Source: Gammaproteobacteria bacterium (GTDB taxonomy: Bacteria > Pseudomonadota > Gammaproteobacteria > Burkholderiales > Gallionellaceae). From it: 64,000 bases of DNA. Position 1 is the stretch's first letter; every line of letters begins with the position of its first letter. The stretch spans positions 186,001 through 250,000 of the forward strand of contig JAHJBC010000001.1 of NCBI GenBank assembly GCA_018813765.1, written 5' to 3'. Both the position numbers and the translations under genes were made by a program. The notes below the pieces were generated by a model. The model was not told the origin of the DNA, made no database searches, and saw only the letters and a list, made by a program, of their open reading frames with translations. Below, in pieces: positions 45,195 through 53,666 of the stretch.

Positions 45195-45610
45195 TTCTGC
45201 ACGTTCCTGGCTTGCAGGAACTCGGCATAGTCACGAATGTAATCGGCCGGATCAAAGTGCGTTGAAGCAAGCACCATGCAGACGGCTCCGGATGAGAAGT
45301 TATCCAGATCGCGCCACATCATTGGACAGACGTAGAGTCCGGAGTAGGAGCGATTGAGATGGAAACGCTGTTTCTTCCTGCCGTCATCCAGCACCACATC
45401 AAAGCTCCCGGACATAGCGACGATGAATTGATGCAGGGATTTGTGCGCATGGGATCCGCGGTCCGAACCGCCCGGCACGTCGTACAGATAGTAGACGCGT
45501 TTGATCTCGAAAGGGACGTGCTGTCCCCCTTCGATGAAGCTGAGATTCCCGCGAGGATCCGAGATCTTGGGTAGTGATATCTGTTTGCAATCATCCAGGC
45601 TGTAGTTCAT
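45191..45610 (-). CDS. fdtA: dTDP-4-keto-6-deoxyglucose 3,4-ketoisomerase (FdtA/QdtA-like)
   Basis: A 139-residue cupin of the WxcM/FdtA family. [16 protein letters not shown] opens the fold, [31 protein letters not shown] holds the catalytic His residues, and [13 protein letters not shown] follows. It shifts the keto group from C4 to C3. Whether the product is the galacto (FdtA) or gluco (QdtA) isomer cannot be told by eye. The ATG at 45610 is preferred to that at 45616 because it has the GGGAGGG ribosome site at good spacing. A truncated second copy lies 217 bp upstream. Confidence 0.9.
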   Translation of the reverse strand: MNYSLDDCKQISLPKISDPRGNLSFIEGGQHVPFEIKRVYYLYDVPGGSDRGSHAHKSLHQFIVAMSGSFDVVLDDGRKKQRFHLNRSYSGLYVCPMMWRDLDNFSSGAVCMVLASTHFDPADYIRDYAEFLQARNVQK

Positions 45611-45826
45611 GCGCATCCCTCCCGACCTTTCTTATCCAGCACCCCGGCCGGGTTGCCGGCCCCGGCGTCTATATATAGTCGTCAACTGATTGCAGGCGGT
45701 GTTCCGGCTTTTCGGGTACTTATCTTCATCATCACGCCCCAATCATACCCGGTCACTGAAGCGCACTGACAGGATGCGTTCCGTGTCCAACAAATCGTGC
45801 CTGTTCAAATCGAAAATACAGCAACT

Positions 45827-45955
45827 TCATGCAGGGATGCAATCGTAGCCGATCTTGTCGAAGGGAATGTGGTTGCCTCCTTCAATAATTGAAAGATTCC
45901 CGCGCGTGTCGGAAATCTTCTGCAACGCAATTGATTTGCAATCTTCAAGCGGCAT
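45827..45955 (-). pseudogene. Truncated 5' remnant of a second fdtA/qdtA-like gene
   Basis: A 42-codon frame reads MPLEDCKSIALQKISDTRGN, then LSIIEGGNHIPFDKIGYD, then stops. Its first 35 or so residues align without gaps to the intact cupin at 45191-45610 ([28 protein letters not shown]), but the DNA differs at many third positions. It is therefore a diverged homologue rather than a recent copy. The His-containing half is gone. It overlaps the end of the HAD gene by 11 bases, as an intact operon gene would. The 210 bp between it and the intact cupin hold only a small GC hairpin near 45646-45661. Confidence 0.8.
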
Positions 45956-46610
45956 GAATCAAATCCTTGAGCTCACGGATAGATGGCTTCACCAATGCGC
46001 CTCCCAACGATTTCAGATACGACTCGCTACGCAGCCCATTTGAAACCAGAATTACAGCACACCCCAACAACCTTGCGGCGGCCCAATCGGCTTCAGTGTC
46101 GCCTACCCAAACAGTATTCCGTATTGAGCCGCCATCCGAACACAGATTCCTGACCGCAGCCGCTTTCCCTTCGCCTCCTTCGGCATGGTCGCATACAAAG
46201 ACAGCATCAAGGCATGGGCGCAGACCAGTTGCAACCAATTGCGCCTCAAGTCCTGATTTGTTCTTACGCAAAGTGACCAAGGTCAGCGCTACGCCCTGCC
46301 TTTTCCAATTACGCAAGCATTCGAGCGCACCATCCTGTACCTTATCCAAGGCAAGCATTTCCGGCATCTCTATCATCGTTAGCCAATCTTCGAGAAAGAC
46401 GCCATATATCTTTCCGGCACCGGACAATTCCAGTAAATCCCGACGATTGAGCAAATCCCGTTTCTTTTCCCAATATTCGTCGATAGCGATCGGCGTATAT
46501 CCGTGACGCTCCAGAATGGCTTTATAACAGCAATAATGCCTTTCCTTGCCGTCAAGCAAAGGACCATCAAGATCCAGAATGATTTGTTTAATATCGCTCA
46601 CGCTCGACAC
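45945..46610 (-). CDS. HAD-superfamily hydrolase
   Basis: A 221-residue phosphatase of the beta-phosphoglucomutase-like HAD group. Motif I is ILDLDGPLLDG (nucleophile Asp), motif II LVTLRKN, motif III Lys in EGGEGKAAAVRN, and motif IV VGDTEADWAAARLLG. A helical cap lies between motifs I and II. It probably dephosphorylates a sugar- or acid-phosphate made by the neighbouring enzymes. It overlaps the methyltransferase gene by 10-13 bases and the cupin remnant by 11. Confidence 0.85.
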   Translation of the reverse strand: MSSVSDIKQIILDLDGPLLDGKERHYCCYKAILERHGYTPIAIDEYWEKKRDLLNRRDLLELSGAGKIYGVFLEDWLTMIEMPEMLALDKVQDGALECLRNWKRQGVALTLVTLRKNKSGLEAQLVATGLRPCLDAVFVCDHAEGGEGKAAAVRNLCSDGGSIRNTVWVGDTEADWAAARLLGCAVILVSNGLRSESYLKSLGGALVKPSIRELKDLIHAA

Positions 46611-47302
46611 ACAGCATAAATGTCTGCCGCGTACTCAGGAAAATCCTTTCCCAGCTCAAAGAATCCCTGGATCATTTCTTCAGTCCAGTTATCTTGAATT
46701 TGCTTATTTGATAATGGCTTGAAAAACACACCGCCCAACTCCAAGAGTTCCAGCCCTGCTGCTTCAATGTCATTTTTGAATGTTTCTCTCGTGTACACAC
46801 GACGATGACCCTGTGCAAGGTCTCTTGGGTTTAACTCGCACGGCTCTTTTAACAGCCCCATTTTAGTAGCCGCAAGCCTGTGAATGGAATTCCCATTAGG
46901 CACACCCAAAAGGATTCTGCCTTCCGGCGCAAGCCATTTTTTAATTCTTTGCAACAACTCAACAGGCTGATCGACATGCTCAAGAATATGCTCCATCACA
47001 ATCGTGTCGAATTTTGATTGCGGATTAAAGTCTTCAAACAATGAATGAACTTTTATCAAATTTGGATAGTTCGGGATCCGCTCAAGCAAAGCAGGCGCAC
47101 CATCAACAACAGTAAGTGATTCAAAGTCATCCTTTAGAAACTGCGTCATCTGTCCTTCAGCGGGGCCAAGCTCTAAACCAATAGGGCCACGAAGATGCGG
47201 GCGCAGCGTCTTATATCGAAAACCAATCAGTCGCTTATCAAAGTCTAGCTGCTCTTGGAGATACCAATTGGACGCATCTTCTACCCTGGATTTTTCGCTC
47301 AC
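46598..47302 (-). CDS. Class I SAM-dependent methyltransferase
   Basis: A 234-residue methyltransferase: GPIGLELGPAEGQMTQFLKD (motif I), FDTIVMEHILEHVDQPVELLQRIKKWLAPEGRILLGVPNG and a C-terminal small domain. The EHILEH motif is typical of the type-11/23 group. The start is taken as GTG at 47302 because GGAGAG lies about eight bases upstream; a TTG precedes it at 47305. Visible A+T richness marks this part of the locus. Target unknown, likely a sugar or sugar substituent. Confidence 0.85.
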   Translation of the reverse strand: MSEKSRVEDASNWYLQEQLDFDKRLIGFRYKTLRPHLRGPIGLELGPAEGQMTQFLKDDFESLTVVDGAPALLERIPNYPNLIKVHSLFEDFNPQSKFDTIVMEHILEHVDQPVELLQRIKKWLAPEGRILLGVPNGNSIHRLAATKMGLLKEPCELNPRDLAQGHRRVYTRETFKNDIEAAGLELLELGGVFFKPLSNKQIQDNWTEEMIQGFFELGKDFPEYAADIYAVCRA

Positions 47303-47395
47303 CAAAATCTCTCCTTACGTTACAAAAATATATTTTGTAAATTTCTTACAGCCAACTCAACCGCCGCATCGCCTGCATTGCACAGCCCACCTAAT

Positions 47396-48454
47396 TCATG
47401 GACGTTTGACCGTCATCGCTTCAAGTTCTGCCCGCGTCCTCAGAACCGGCTCCACATCCATGCCTCGTATCCAGATCAATCCATCTGGCAATGGATTAAT
47501 GCGCTTCTCCAGTACCGGGAAATTCCCATCCAATGCGATGTCGCAATATATCTTCGGCAGATTGAGTCCGGCCTTGGTGAAGAAATAGTGCGTGGTAAAA
47601 AAACGGCCGATATTGATCTCGGTCGGATTCGGTATGCCTTTGCTATCGTAGGTCATGTCCACGGCAAAGATCCCATGGGGCTTTGCATCGATGGCAAGGA
47701 TGGCATCCAGGGAAATACGATCCACCGTTTCATCGGAACATGTCTCACCCACACCGGTGATCCCCGTCACACCAGACAGCGTCCGATTCCCGAAATTCCA
47801 GCTCAAGCGGCGGCGGGTCTGCGCCACGACAAGTTCGCCGTGATACCAGATCGACAGCCAGGTTACCGTATCTTTTGTTAGCAATTCAGATGCAGTAAAT
47901 TCACCCCAGCCTTTGTAGCGATCAATCCAGATTTTGGCGAATTCGTAATTATCGGCAGGCAGTGCACCGCGCCCGGCGGCACCTTCAATGGCTCTTACCC
48001 ATACCGTGTCGCCATATTCGTTAAAAGCTTTTCTCAAATCTTCCGGAGTATGCAGAAGCCTGGTTTTCGCGACTTTAATGCCTGCTGCCTGCCAAATCCG
48101 GTACGACTTTTCTTTATCGACGCAATTTTCAATTGTGTCCGCATTTGGCAAATAATGCTGGACGCCAGCGGCCTCCACTTTATCGCGCAAGCGCGATACG
48201 GCTCTAACCTCATAGTCGTTCTGCAGGTGAATAAAGTCCGGCCTGACCTTACCAAGCATCCCCAATAACTCGCCCTCGTATGAACTATCGGTTGCAGCCG
48301 GAATAGGATAACTCTCATCCACATCCGCCAGGAATAGATCTGAAATTACACATGATGTCCCGACAAGGTAATCATCCCTACCCGATTCACGAAGCGATTT
48401 TATGAACCCATTGGAGGGTGCGCCGCCTGCGCCACCAATTTGAATTTTTGCCAT
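47396..48454 (-). CDS. ATP-grasp protein (carbamoyl-phosphate-synthase-like)
   Basis: A 352-residue ATP-grasp enzyme. The N-terminal IGGAGGAPSNGFIKSLRES is a nucleotide-like fold. The ATP-grasp core includes VWVRAIEGAAGRGALPAD, WLSIWYHGELVVAQ and the metal-binding FAVDMTYDSKGIPNPTEINIGRFF. Members of this group in glycan loci are thought to ligate a carboxylic acid to an amine or hydroxyl; the substrate is not established. With the HAD and methyltransferase genes it forms a likely module that adds an unusual substituent. Confidence 0.83.
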   Translation of the reverse strand: MAKIQIGGAGGAPSNGFIKSLRESGRDDYLVGTSCVISDLFLADVDESYPIPAATDSSYEGELLGMLGKVRPDFIHLQNDYEVRAVSRLRDKVEAAGVQHYLPNADTIENCVDKEKSYRIWQAAGIKVAKTRLLHTPEDLRKAFNEYGDTVWVRAIEGAAGRGALPADNYEFAKIWIDRYKGWGEFTASELLTKDTVTWLSIWYHGELVVAQTRRRLSWNFGNRTLSGVTGITGVGETCSDETVDRISLDAILAIDAKPHGIFAVDMTYDSKGIPNPTEINIGRFFTTHYFFTKAGLNLPKIYCDIALDGNFPVLEKRINPLPDGLIWIRGMDVEPVLRTRAELEAMTVKRP

Positions 48455-48617
48455 TTTTCCCTAACAATTCCAACGCGATTGATCTACGACCAGCCGCCGA
48501 TATCTTGCCGACGCTCTGTCATTTGCTGGTCATGTTGATTTGTAATTTCCCTTATACCAAACAGCAAAGTTCGCAATGGCTTCCATCTCTGCTCCTCGTA
48601 CGGCCATCGTACCCGAG

Positions 48618-49739
48618 CTAGAAAATGAGTCGGCTCATGACCGGAAGGTTTTTCAGCATCGCAAGATAGGCGACCAGCCTTTTCCGATGATGCGCGATCT
48701 GCGCACGCGGAAGACCGATCAAACACAATAGGCTCACCACTACCAGCTTGGCCAGCACAAACATCACGCCCACCAGCAAAGCGAACGGCATCAACCTGCG
48801 TAATGCCGGCATCAATTTGAATATACCCTTCGCCTTCTGCTCATCCACTGCACCGAACACTTCTGTCCGCTCTCCGGACAGAAGGTCCGAATGCATGAAA
48901 TTGGTCGTGGCGCGGACGATACCGGGAAAGGCCGCAACATAGAACTTTGCCTTATCAAGAAAACCTTCCATCCTTGAGCCCATCACACCATAGGCATTCA
49001 GGTAGTCAGATATCTTGCGTATCTCGATGAGAAGATCGCTCCGCCCCCAGCTTTCCCAGTGGCATTTGTTCAGGACGGTGTGATGGACAATGTTCTTGTG
49101 CCAATACACAGCGCCTTTGCGATGGATCAGGTCGCCAAAGAAGATCATCGGGAAATAGGCGTTCTCCTTGTATTCTTCCCAGAATTCGAAGTCTATGAGC
49201 GCCGAGCAAACAATAAGCCCCGACAATACGAATCCATTGACCATATATCGTCCGGAATTTGGGATTGACGGACTTATCTGTACGTTTTTTTCAAACGGGC
49301 TGCAACTGATGCAATATAGCTGCCCATCCTCGGTATACGAATAGCGAGGCGTCCATATCGCCGGCGCGCGCCTGATATCTCCTAGCTGCTGCCGCAAAAA
49401 ATCTGTCACACAGTTCAACATGTCCGGCTGCAGATAATCATCGTCCGTGACGATCAACTGGTATTCGCTTTTCATCGCCACTTCGCCCAGCGTGTGCCTG
49501 ATGTTCAGGTTCATACCGAGATTCTGCTCGCGCGTAACCCCCTTGAAGTATCTGTAACTTTCATAAGAGCGCATCACATCTGCCGTATGATCCGGTGACG
49601 CATCATTCGTCACATAAATTTCTACACAATTCGACAGGCCGAATTTCTCTATCTGAGACGTGATCGAATCGACGCAGCGACGAAGCGTATCGGGACGTTT
49701 ATAGGTAGGGATGCAAATCGTCAGAAGTTTCTTCATCAA
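48618..49739 (-). CDS. Glycosyltransferase family 2
   Basis: A 373-residue GT-A enzyme starting KKLLTICIPTYKRPDTLRRCVDS. It has EIYVTNDASPDHTADV and LIVTDDDYLQPDML, the DDD metal site. A hydrophobic stretch near residues 325-350 (FALLVGVMFVLAKLVVVSLLC) probably anchors it in the membrane. The arrangement resembles abequosyl- and related dideoxyhexosyltransferases (WbaV-like), which is notable given the rfbFGH genes, but that link is speculative. Upstream, 163 bp at 48455-48617 contain no gene I can recognise. Confidence 0.85.
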   Translation of the reverse strand: MMKKLLTICIPTYKRPDTLRRCVDSITSQIEKFGLSNCVEIYVTNDASPDHTADVMRSYESYRYFKGVTREQNLGMNLNIRHTLGEVAMKSEYQLIVTDDDYLQPDMLNCVTDFLRQQLGDIRRAPAIWTPRYSYTEDGQLYCISCSPFEKNVQISPSIPNSGRYMVNGFVLSGLIVCSALIDFEFWEEYKENAYFPMIFFGDLIHRKGAVYWHKNIVHHTVLNKCHWESWGRSDLLIEIRKISDYLNAYGVMGSRMEGFLDKAKFYVAAFPGIVRATTNFMHSDLLSGERTEVFGAVDEQKAKGIFKLMPALRRLMPFALLVGVMFVLAKLVVVSLLCLIGLPRAQIAHHRKRLVAYLAMLKNLPVMSRLIF

Positions 49740-49767
49740 GTTTCCCGGCGATCATTTTCAGGCATGT

Positions 49768-50610
49768 TCATTTCCACAGAAATACATCCAGCTGGGAATC
49801 CATCCTGCCGCACGGCCTGGGAACAAAGGGCGTTGGCTTGTTTGACGCCTCCTTGATGTGATATCGGAATCCCTTCCGTTCGAAGAAAGCCAGTATTTCA
49901 CCCAGACGTTGCTGCTCTCCGGACAAGGAATGCCATTCAAAGAACATCCTCTCCACATTTTTGGCTATCAACTCTTTTGAGCGCATGATCACTTCTGATT
50001 CTGCACCTTCGATATCGATTTTCAGGAAATCCACATGTTCGTTCAGCAGGCCGTCTAGCAAACGTGTCTTCACTTTCACCCCCTGCCCCCCCGCATCGTC
50101 CGCGATATGCCCCCCCCAGCTACCGTCTGTCTCAAAGACCAATTCACCATCTTCTATCCAGACAGCCTCATTATAGGTATGCACATCCTCGAGTCCGTTG
50201 GCGTTCATGTTTGCCACCAGTTTTTCATAGGCGCCTGGATCGGGTTCAAATGCGTGAATTTTTGCATCGGGATATAGCGATTTGAAATACAGAATACCCA
50301 GTCCAATATTCGCGCCGCAATCGATGATTGTTGGAGAAGGATTTCCGCAAACAAATTTGTAGTTCTCGCGCACGAATATCTCGTCAAGCATGCCAAACAA
50401 GGCTCCATTATCTGTAAACCGTATCCTCAGGCCTTGCACAATCAGTTCGCCTTCTTGACGACGATCCAATCGTGAAATCTCACGATATTGATCCTGCCCC
50501 AGCAGTTCAATCACTGATGCCCTGGCAGCCACAGGCATCTTATTGCGCAAAATGTAGCGCTGAAAACGTAAAACGATCTTTCTCAGGCTCAGGTCCAGCA
50601 ATCTATCCAC
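49768..50610 (-). CDS. FkbM-family methyltransferase
   Basis: A 280-residue methyltransferase. Motif I is TIIDCGANIGLGILYFKSLYP, then IHAFEPDPGAYEKL. VDFLKIDIEGAESEVI and FFEWHSLSGEQQRL are FkbM signatures. It is the second FkbM gene in the window, only distantly similar to the one at 25584-26387. Probable sugar O-methylation. Gaps of 28 and 44 bp separate it from its neighbours. Confidence 0.87.
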   Translation of the reverse strand: MDRLLDLSLRKIVLRFQRYILRNKMPVAARASVIELLGQDQYREISRLDRRQEGELIVQGLRIRFTDNGALFGMLDEIFVRENYKFVCGNPSPTIIDCGANIGLGILYFKSLYPDAKIHAFEPDPGAYEKLVANMNANGLEDVHTYNEAVWIEDGELVFETDGSWGGHIADDAGGQGVKVKTRLLDGLLNEHVDFLKIDIEGAESEVIMRSKELIAKNVERMFFEWHSLSGEQQRLGEILAFFERKGFRYHIKEASNKPTPFVPRPCGRMDSQLDVFLWK

Positions 50611-50654
50611 AATTCATCCCTATTTAGTACTCGCCGCCTGCAAGCATGGCGCTG

Positions 50655-51677
50655 TCATCTGGTCTTGTAACGATTCCGCATTCCTCTCACCTTTGACAGC
50701 AACCCAAACCTGAATAATAGGGCGACCGCAACTGAACGGGGGAGCGTATGCCACTGCCTCCAGCTGCGAAAAAATTCGCGCCAGAGCAGTCTTGATACCT
50801 GCCATCGGTTTAATTTCGAGCCGAAGCCCAATAGGGATTCCACGAATGCGCGTTGTTTTGGTGTCACTGTATCCACGCGTACCCTGAACAGCAATTCCGC
50901 TTCTGCTTCCAGTTCTTCGTGATAGCTGTCCCAATATTGGGGAGCAATCCCCGCCGGCAGATTCGAGTCGGCAATGTTCATCAATTTCGGCTGTTCGCCC
51001 AGAAAAAAAAATGGCACGCCTAGTTCCACGCAATAAGCTGCATAGGATCCCCATGTCTGTGCCGTCGCGCAGGAAAAATCCTTTATCAGATCGTAAAAGC
51101 GATCCACAAAATCGGTTGCCATGGTATTGCCCGCAGTGACTATTGGAAATCCATAACGCCGCAACTTCTTGTGCACACCGGCCCTGATGTCGTGCATATG
51201 AAGGCAAAGTACCACTGGCTGTAGCTCTTCCGGCAGTTCCCTGAGTTGCTTGAAGTATTCCTCCGAATCATGCCCCTGCCACTGAACAACATCGGTTCCA
51301 TGCATATAAAAGACCAACGTGCCCCGTGGCGATAGCGTTCGAGTTATCCCTCGCTGCCGCCGGTAGGATATCCAGGGATGAACAATCTGAATGACGCGCT
51401 TGTGATCAGCACCTGCATTCCTTAGCTCCTTAACCGGATTCCAGGTAAGGTGCAGTCTGGCAGGATTCTCGATTTCGTGCGGGAACAAGTGCGAATGTAA
51501 GCCGACACCATGATCCGAATACACGAAAAGAGGGAAGCATTCGGGATAGCCGGTCCAGATTCGCAAACATTTACCGAGACTGTAGAGTTCCGATGTCCAA
51601 TGAGCCCATTGTGAAGCCCCTGCAAATCCCTCTTCGCAGGCTTGTTCCAATTCGGCATCGGTCATTCCAGTGATCAT
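50655..51677 (-). CDS. Unassigned polysaccharide-locus protein, possibly GT-B-like
   Basis: A 340-residue protein I do not recognise. It has no membrane segments. Features are LVFYMHGTDVVQWQG, VVLCLHMHDIRAG and a late FSCATAQTWGSYAAYCVELGVPFFFLGEQ, which resembles the donor-site region of GT-B transferases (a Thr/Ser-x-G turn followed by a GVP strand). The end is basic and aromatic. I placed the start at 51677, 26 bp after the upstream stop; an in-frame start at 51743 would overlap the sulfotransferase-like gene by 41 bp. Function is open. Confidence 0.55.
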   Translation of the reverse strand: MITGMTDAELEQACEEGFAGASQWAHWTSELYSLGKCLRIWTGYPECFPLFVYSDHGVGLHSHLFPHEIENPARLHLTWNPVKELRNAGADHKRVIQIVHPWISYRRQRGITRTLSPRGTLVFYMHGTDVVQWQGHDSEEYFKQLRELPEELQPVVLCLHMHDIRAGVHKKLRRYGFPIVTAGNTMATDFVDRFYDLIKDFSCATAQTWGSYAAYCVELGVPFFFLGEQPKLMNIADSNLPAGIAPQYWDSYHEELEAEAELLFRVRVDTVTPKQRAFVESLLGFGSKLNRWQVSRLLWREFFRSWRQWHTLPRSVAVALLFRFGLLSKVRGMRNRYKTR

Positions 51678-51702
51678 GTTTTCTATTGCTACCGAATCCC
51701 GG

Positions 51703-52626
51703 CTATAGGCGAAATCCCAGGAACTCCTCGTTCGTGCACCCAAGCATCAAGGCTTTGCGCTTCAACTCATCTATTTGCCGGTCATTCAACATGAGCTTGC
51801 CTCGCCCCGGAATGCCCGTTGAGAAATTAATCCCCCCCGCCAGTTTTATCTCCGCAGATGTTTTCTTTACTCGCTCTTGCTGTATATCGATTCCCAAATC
51901 CTTAGCAACGCGCGACACTAAGCCCAGTTCATCATCTATCATTTCCTGATAGGTTATGAAAATTGGCCGCACCTGAATATCCTGCCTGTACTTGTCCCAA
52001 CCTGCGTAAAAGTTTATATATCCAGCAGCAAACTGATCGATAATCACATCTATTTGATATTCCTCGGTTCCGCTCAGGAATTTCTGGATCGCCAACGGTG
52101 AAAGAATATTGGATGCCCACTTGTCTTTGACAAGCATGTTCCTTCTGCTCACGATTGCATCCAGTAGATTCCGCGTCAGTATCACCGGTCGTAAACGTAA
52201 ATTCTTAATCATTTCGACTATTTCCGGTGTTGCCTCAGCGTGGCAATGAGAGATCGTATTTCCACCGATGAACTTTGTCGCCAATACGCGCGGATAATAG
52301 ACCGCCCCCCCCTTGTTGTTAAAACCGATCCTATGCTCGATAAGATCAAGAGAGCTGGATAGCAATCTGGTCAAGTAGAGGCTTGCACTCTTGGGCTGCG
52401 CACAGAGCAAAACATTGATGCTGTCAGTTTCCGTTTTGAAATCCAGCGTCCCCAGCAAGGCTGAGGTGAGAAAGTTTTGCTGCAGATGTTTTGGAATAAC
52501 CGCATACCCTCTGAGATTTCCAGATATTCGATAGCGCACCAGAAAGAAATAATAGACAGGCTTCAATATCTTCCGCATGGATTGCGGCAACAATTTGGAC
52601 AGCGACTTTATGATGGACTCTTTCAC
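51703..52626 (-). CDS. Sulfotransferase-like protein
   Basis: A 307-residue protein. LCAQPKSASLYLTRLLSSSL resembles the 5'-phosphosulfate loop (PKSGTT/S) of PAPS-dependent sulfotransferases, and RPVILTRNLLDAIVSRRNM resembles the 3'-phosphate motif (R..D..S). Gly is replaced by Ala in the first motif. It may sulfate a sugar of the glycan. The GTG start overlaps the pseI stop by four bases (GTGA), so it is expressed with the pseudaminic acid genes. Confidence 0.7.
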   Translation of the reverse strand: MKESIIKSLSKLLPQSMRKILKPVYYFFLVRYRISGNLRGYAVIPKHLQQNFLTSALLGTLDFKTETDSINVLLCAQPKSASLYLTRLLSSSLDLIEHRIGFNNKGGAVYYPRVLATKFIGGNTISHCHAEATPEIVEMIKNLRLRPVILTRNLLDAIVSRRNMLVKDKWASNILSPLAIQKFLSGTEEYQIDVIIDQFAAGYINFYAGWDKYRQDIQVRPIFITYQEMIDDELGLVSRVAKDLGIDIQQERVKKTSAEIKLAGGINFSTGIPGRGKLMLNDRQIDELKRKALMLGCTNEEFLGFRL

Positions 52627-53666
52627 GCCAGCAGCCCCCAGTTCAATGCCGTCCCGCGTTTTGTGTCATGTTTCACAGCCCGCCCAAGTACCTGATCTAA
52701 ATATCTCGTTGGTAGCCCAAGCCCTGGGCGGATTGCTCTTACATTCTCTTTGGTCAACACATCGCCTGCCTTGATATCCTGTACCACATACAAGGAACGG
52801 CGATACTGAATAGAACTTTTCTCCGCCTCGGTCGGACCGTAACTCACCTTTCCCATTGCCTGCCAGGCACGCGCAGTTTCTGCAACCAACTGCTTCATCT
52901 CTGCGGGCTCCATTGAGAACGCAGAATCCACTCCGCCGTCGGCCCGATTGAGTGTGAAATGCTTTTCAATAACGGTAGCCCCCAGTGCAACAGATGCTAC
53001 CGAGACGCCGACACCCATGGTGTGGTCCGACAGCCCCACTTCGCAGCCGAACAAATCGCGCAGGTGAGGAATGGTCAGGATATTTGTATTATCTGCCGTA
53101 GCCGGATAGGTGCTGGTGCATTTAAGCAGTATCAGATTTCGGCACCCCGCCTCTCTTGCGGCTCGGACGGTTTCATCAAGCTCGGCAACGGTAGCCATGC
53201 CAGTAGAGATAATCAACGGCTTCCCGGTTGCCGCCACACGGCGTATCAGCGGCAGATCGGTATTCTCGAACGACGAGATCTTATAGCAAGGCACTCCCAG
53301 ACTTTCAAGCAAATCCACTGCCGAATCGTCAAAGGGGGTGCTGAAGGCAATGAGGCCCAATTCCCGGGCTCGCTCAAAGAGCGGCTTGTGCCACTCCCAC
53401 GGTGTATATGCTTCAGCATAGAGTTTATACAGCGAAGTGCCCGACCACAGGCTATTTGGATCGCCGATGTGAAACTCTCGTTCGTCCATATCAATCGTCA
53501 TTGTGTCTGGAGTGTATGTCTGGATCTTCAATGCGTGAACGCCAGCATTTGCTGCTGCCTCGACTATCCCCAACGCACGATCCAGTGATTGATTATGGTT
53601 ACCGGACATCTCGGCGATAATGAATGGCACGTTCTGACGACCAATTTCGCGATTCCCGATCTTCAC
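52623..53666 (-). CDS. pseI: Pseudaminic acid synthase
   Basis: A 347-residue NeuB-family enzyme that condenses the altrose derivative with phosphoenolpyruvate to give pseudaminic acid. The TIM-barrel part starts FIIAEMSGNHNQSLDRALG and continues ALKIQTYTPDTMTID, typical of PseI rather than NeuB. The last 60 or so residues are the SAF antifreeze-like domain (SLYVVQDIKAGDVLTKENVR). The start is GTG at 53666, overlapping the WbqC-like stop by four bases. Confidence 0.93.
   Translation of the reverse strand: MKIGNREIGRQNVPFIIAEMSGNHNQSLDRALGIVEAAANAGVHALKIQTYTPDTMTIDMDEREFHIGDPNSLWSGTSLYKLYAEAYTPWEWHKPLFERARELGLIAFSTPFDDSAVDLLESLGVPCYKISSFENTDLPLIRRVAATGKPLIISTGMATVAELDETVRAAREAGCRNLILLKCTSTYPATADNTNILTIPHLRDLFGCEVGLSDHTMGVGVSVASVALGATVIEKHFTLNRADGGVDSAFSMEPAEMKQLVAETARAWQAMGKVSYGPTEAEKSSIQYRRSLYVVQDIKAGDVLTKENVRAIRPGLGLPTRYLDQVLGRAVKHDTKRGTALNWGLLA

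Noticed and set aside
48455-48617. Possible small gene or remnant upstream of the GT2 gene
   Set aside because: Minus-strand frames here are short, and I could not link any to a protein family.
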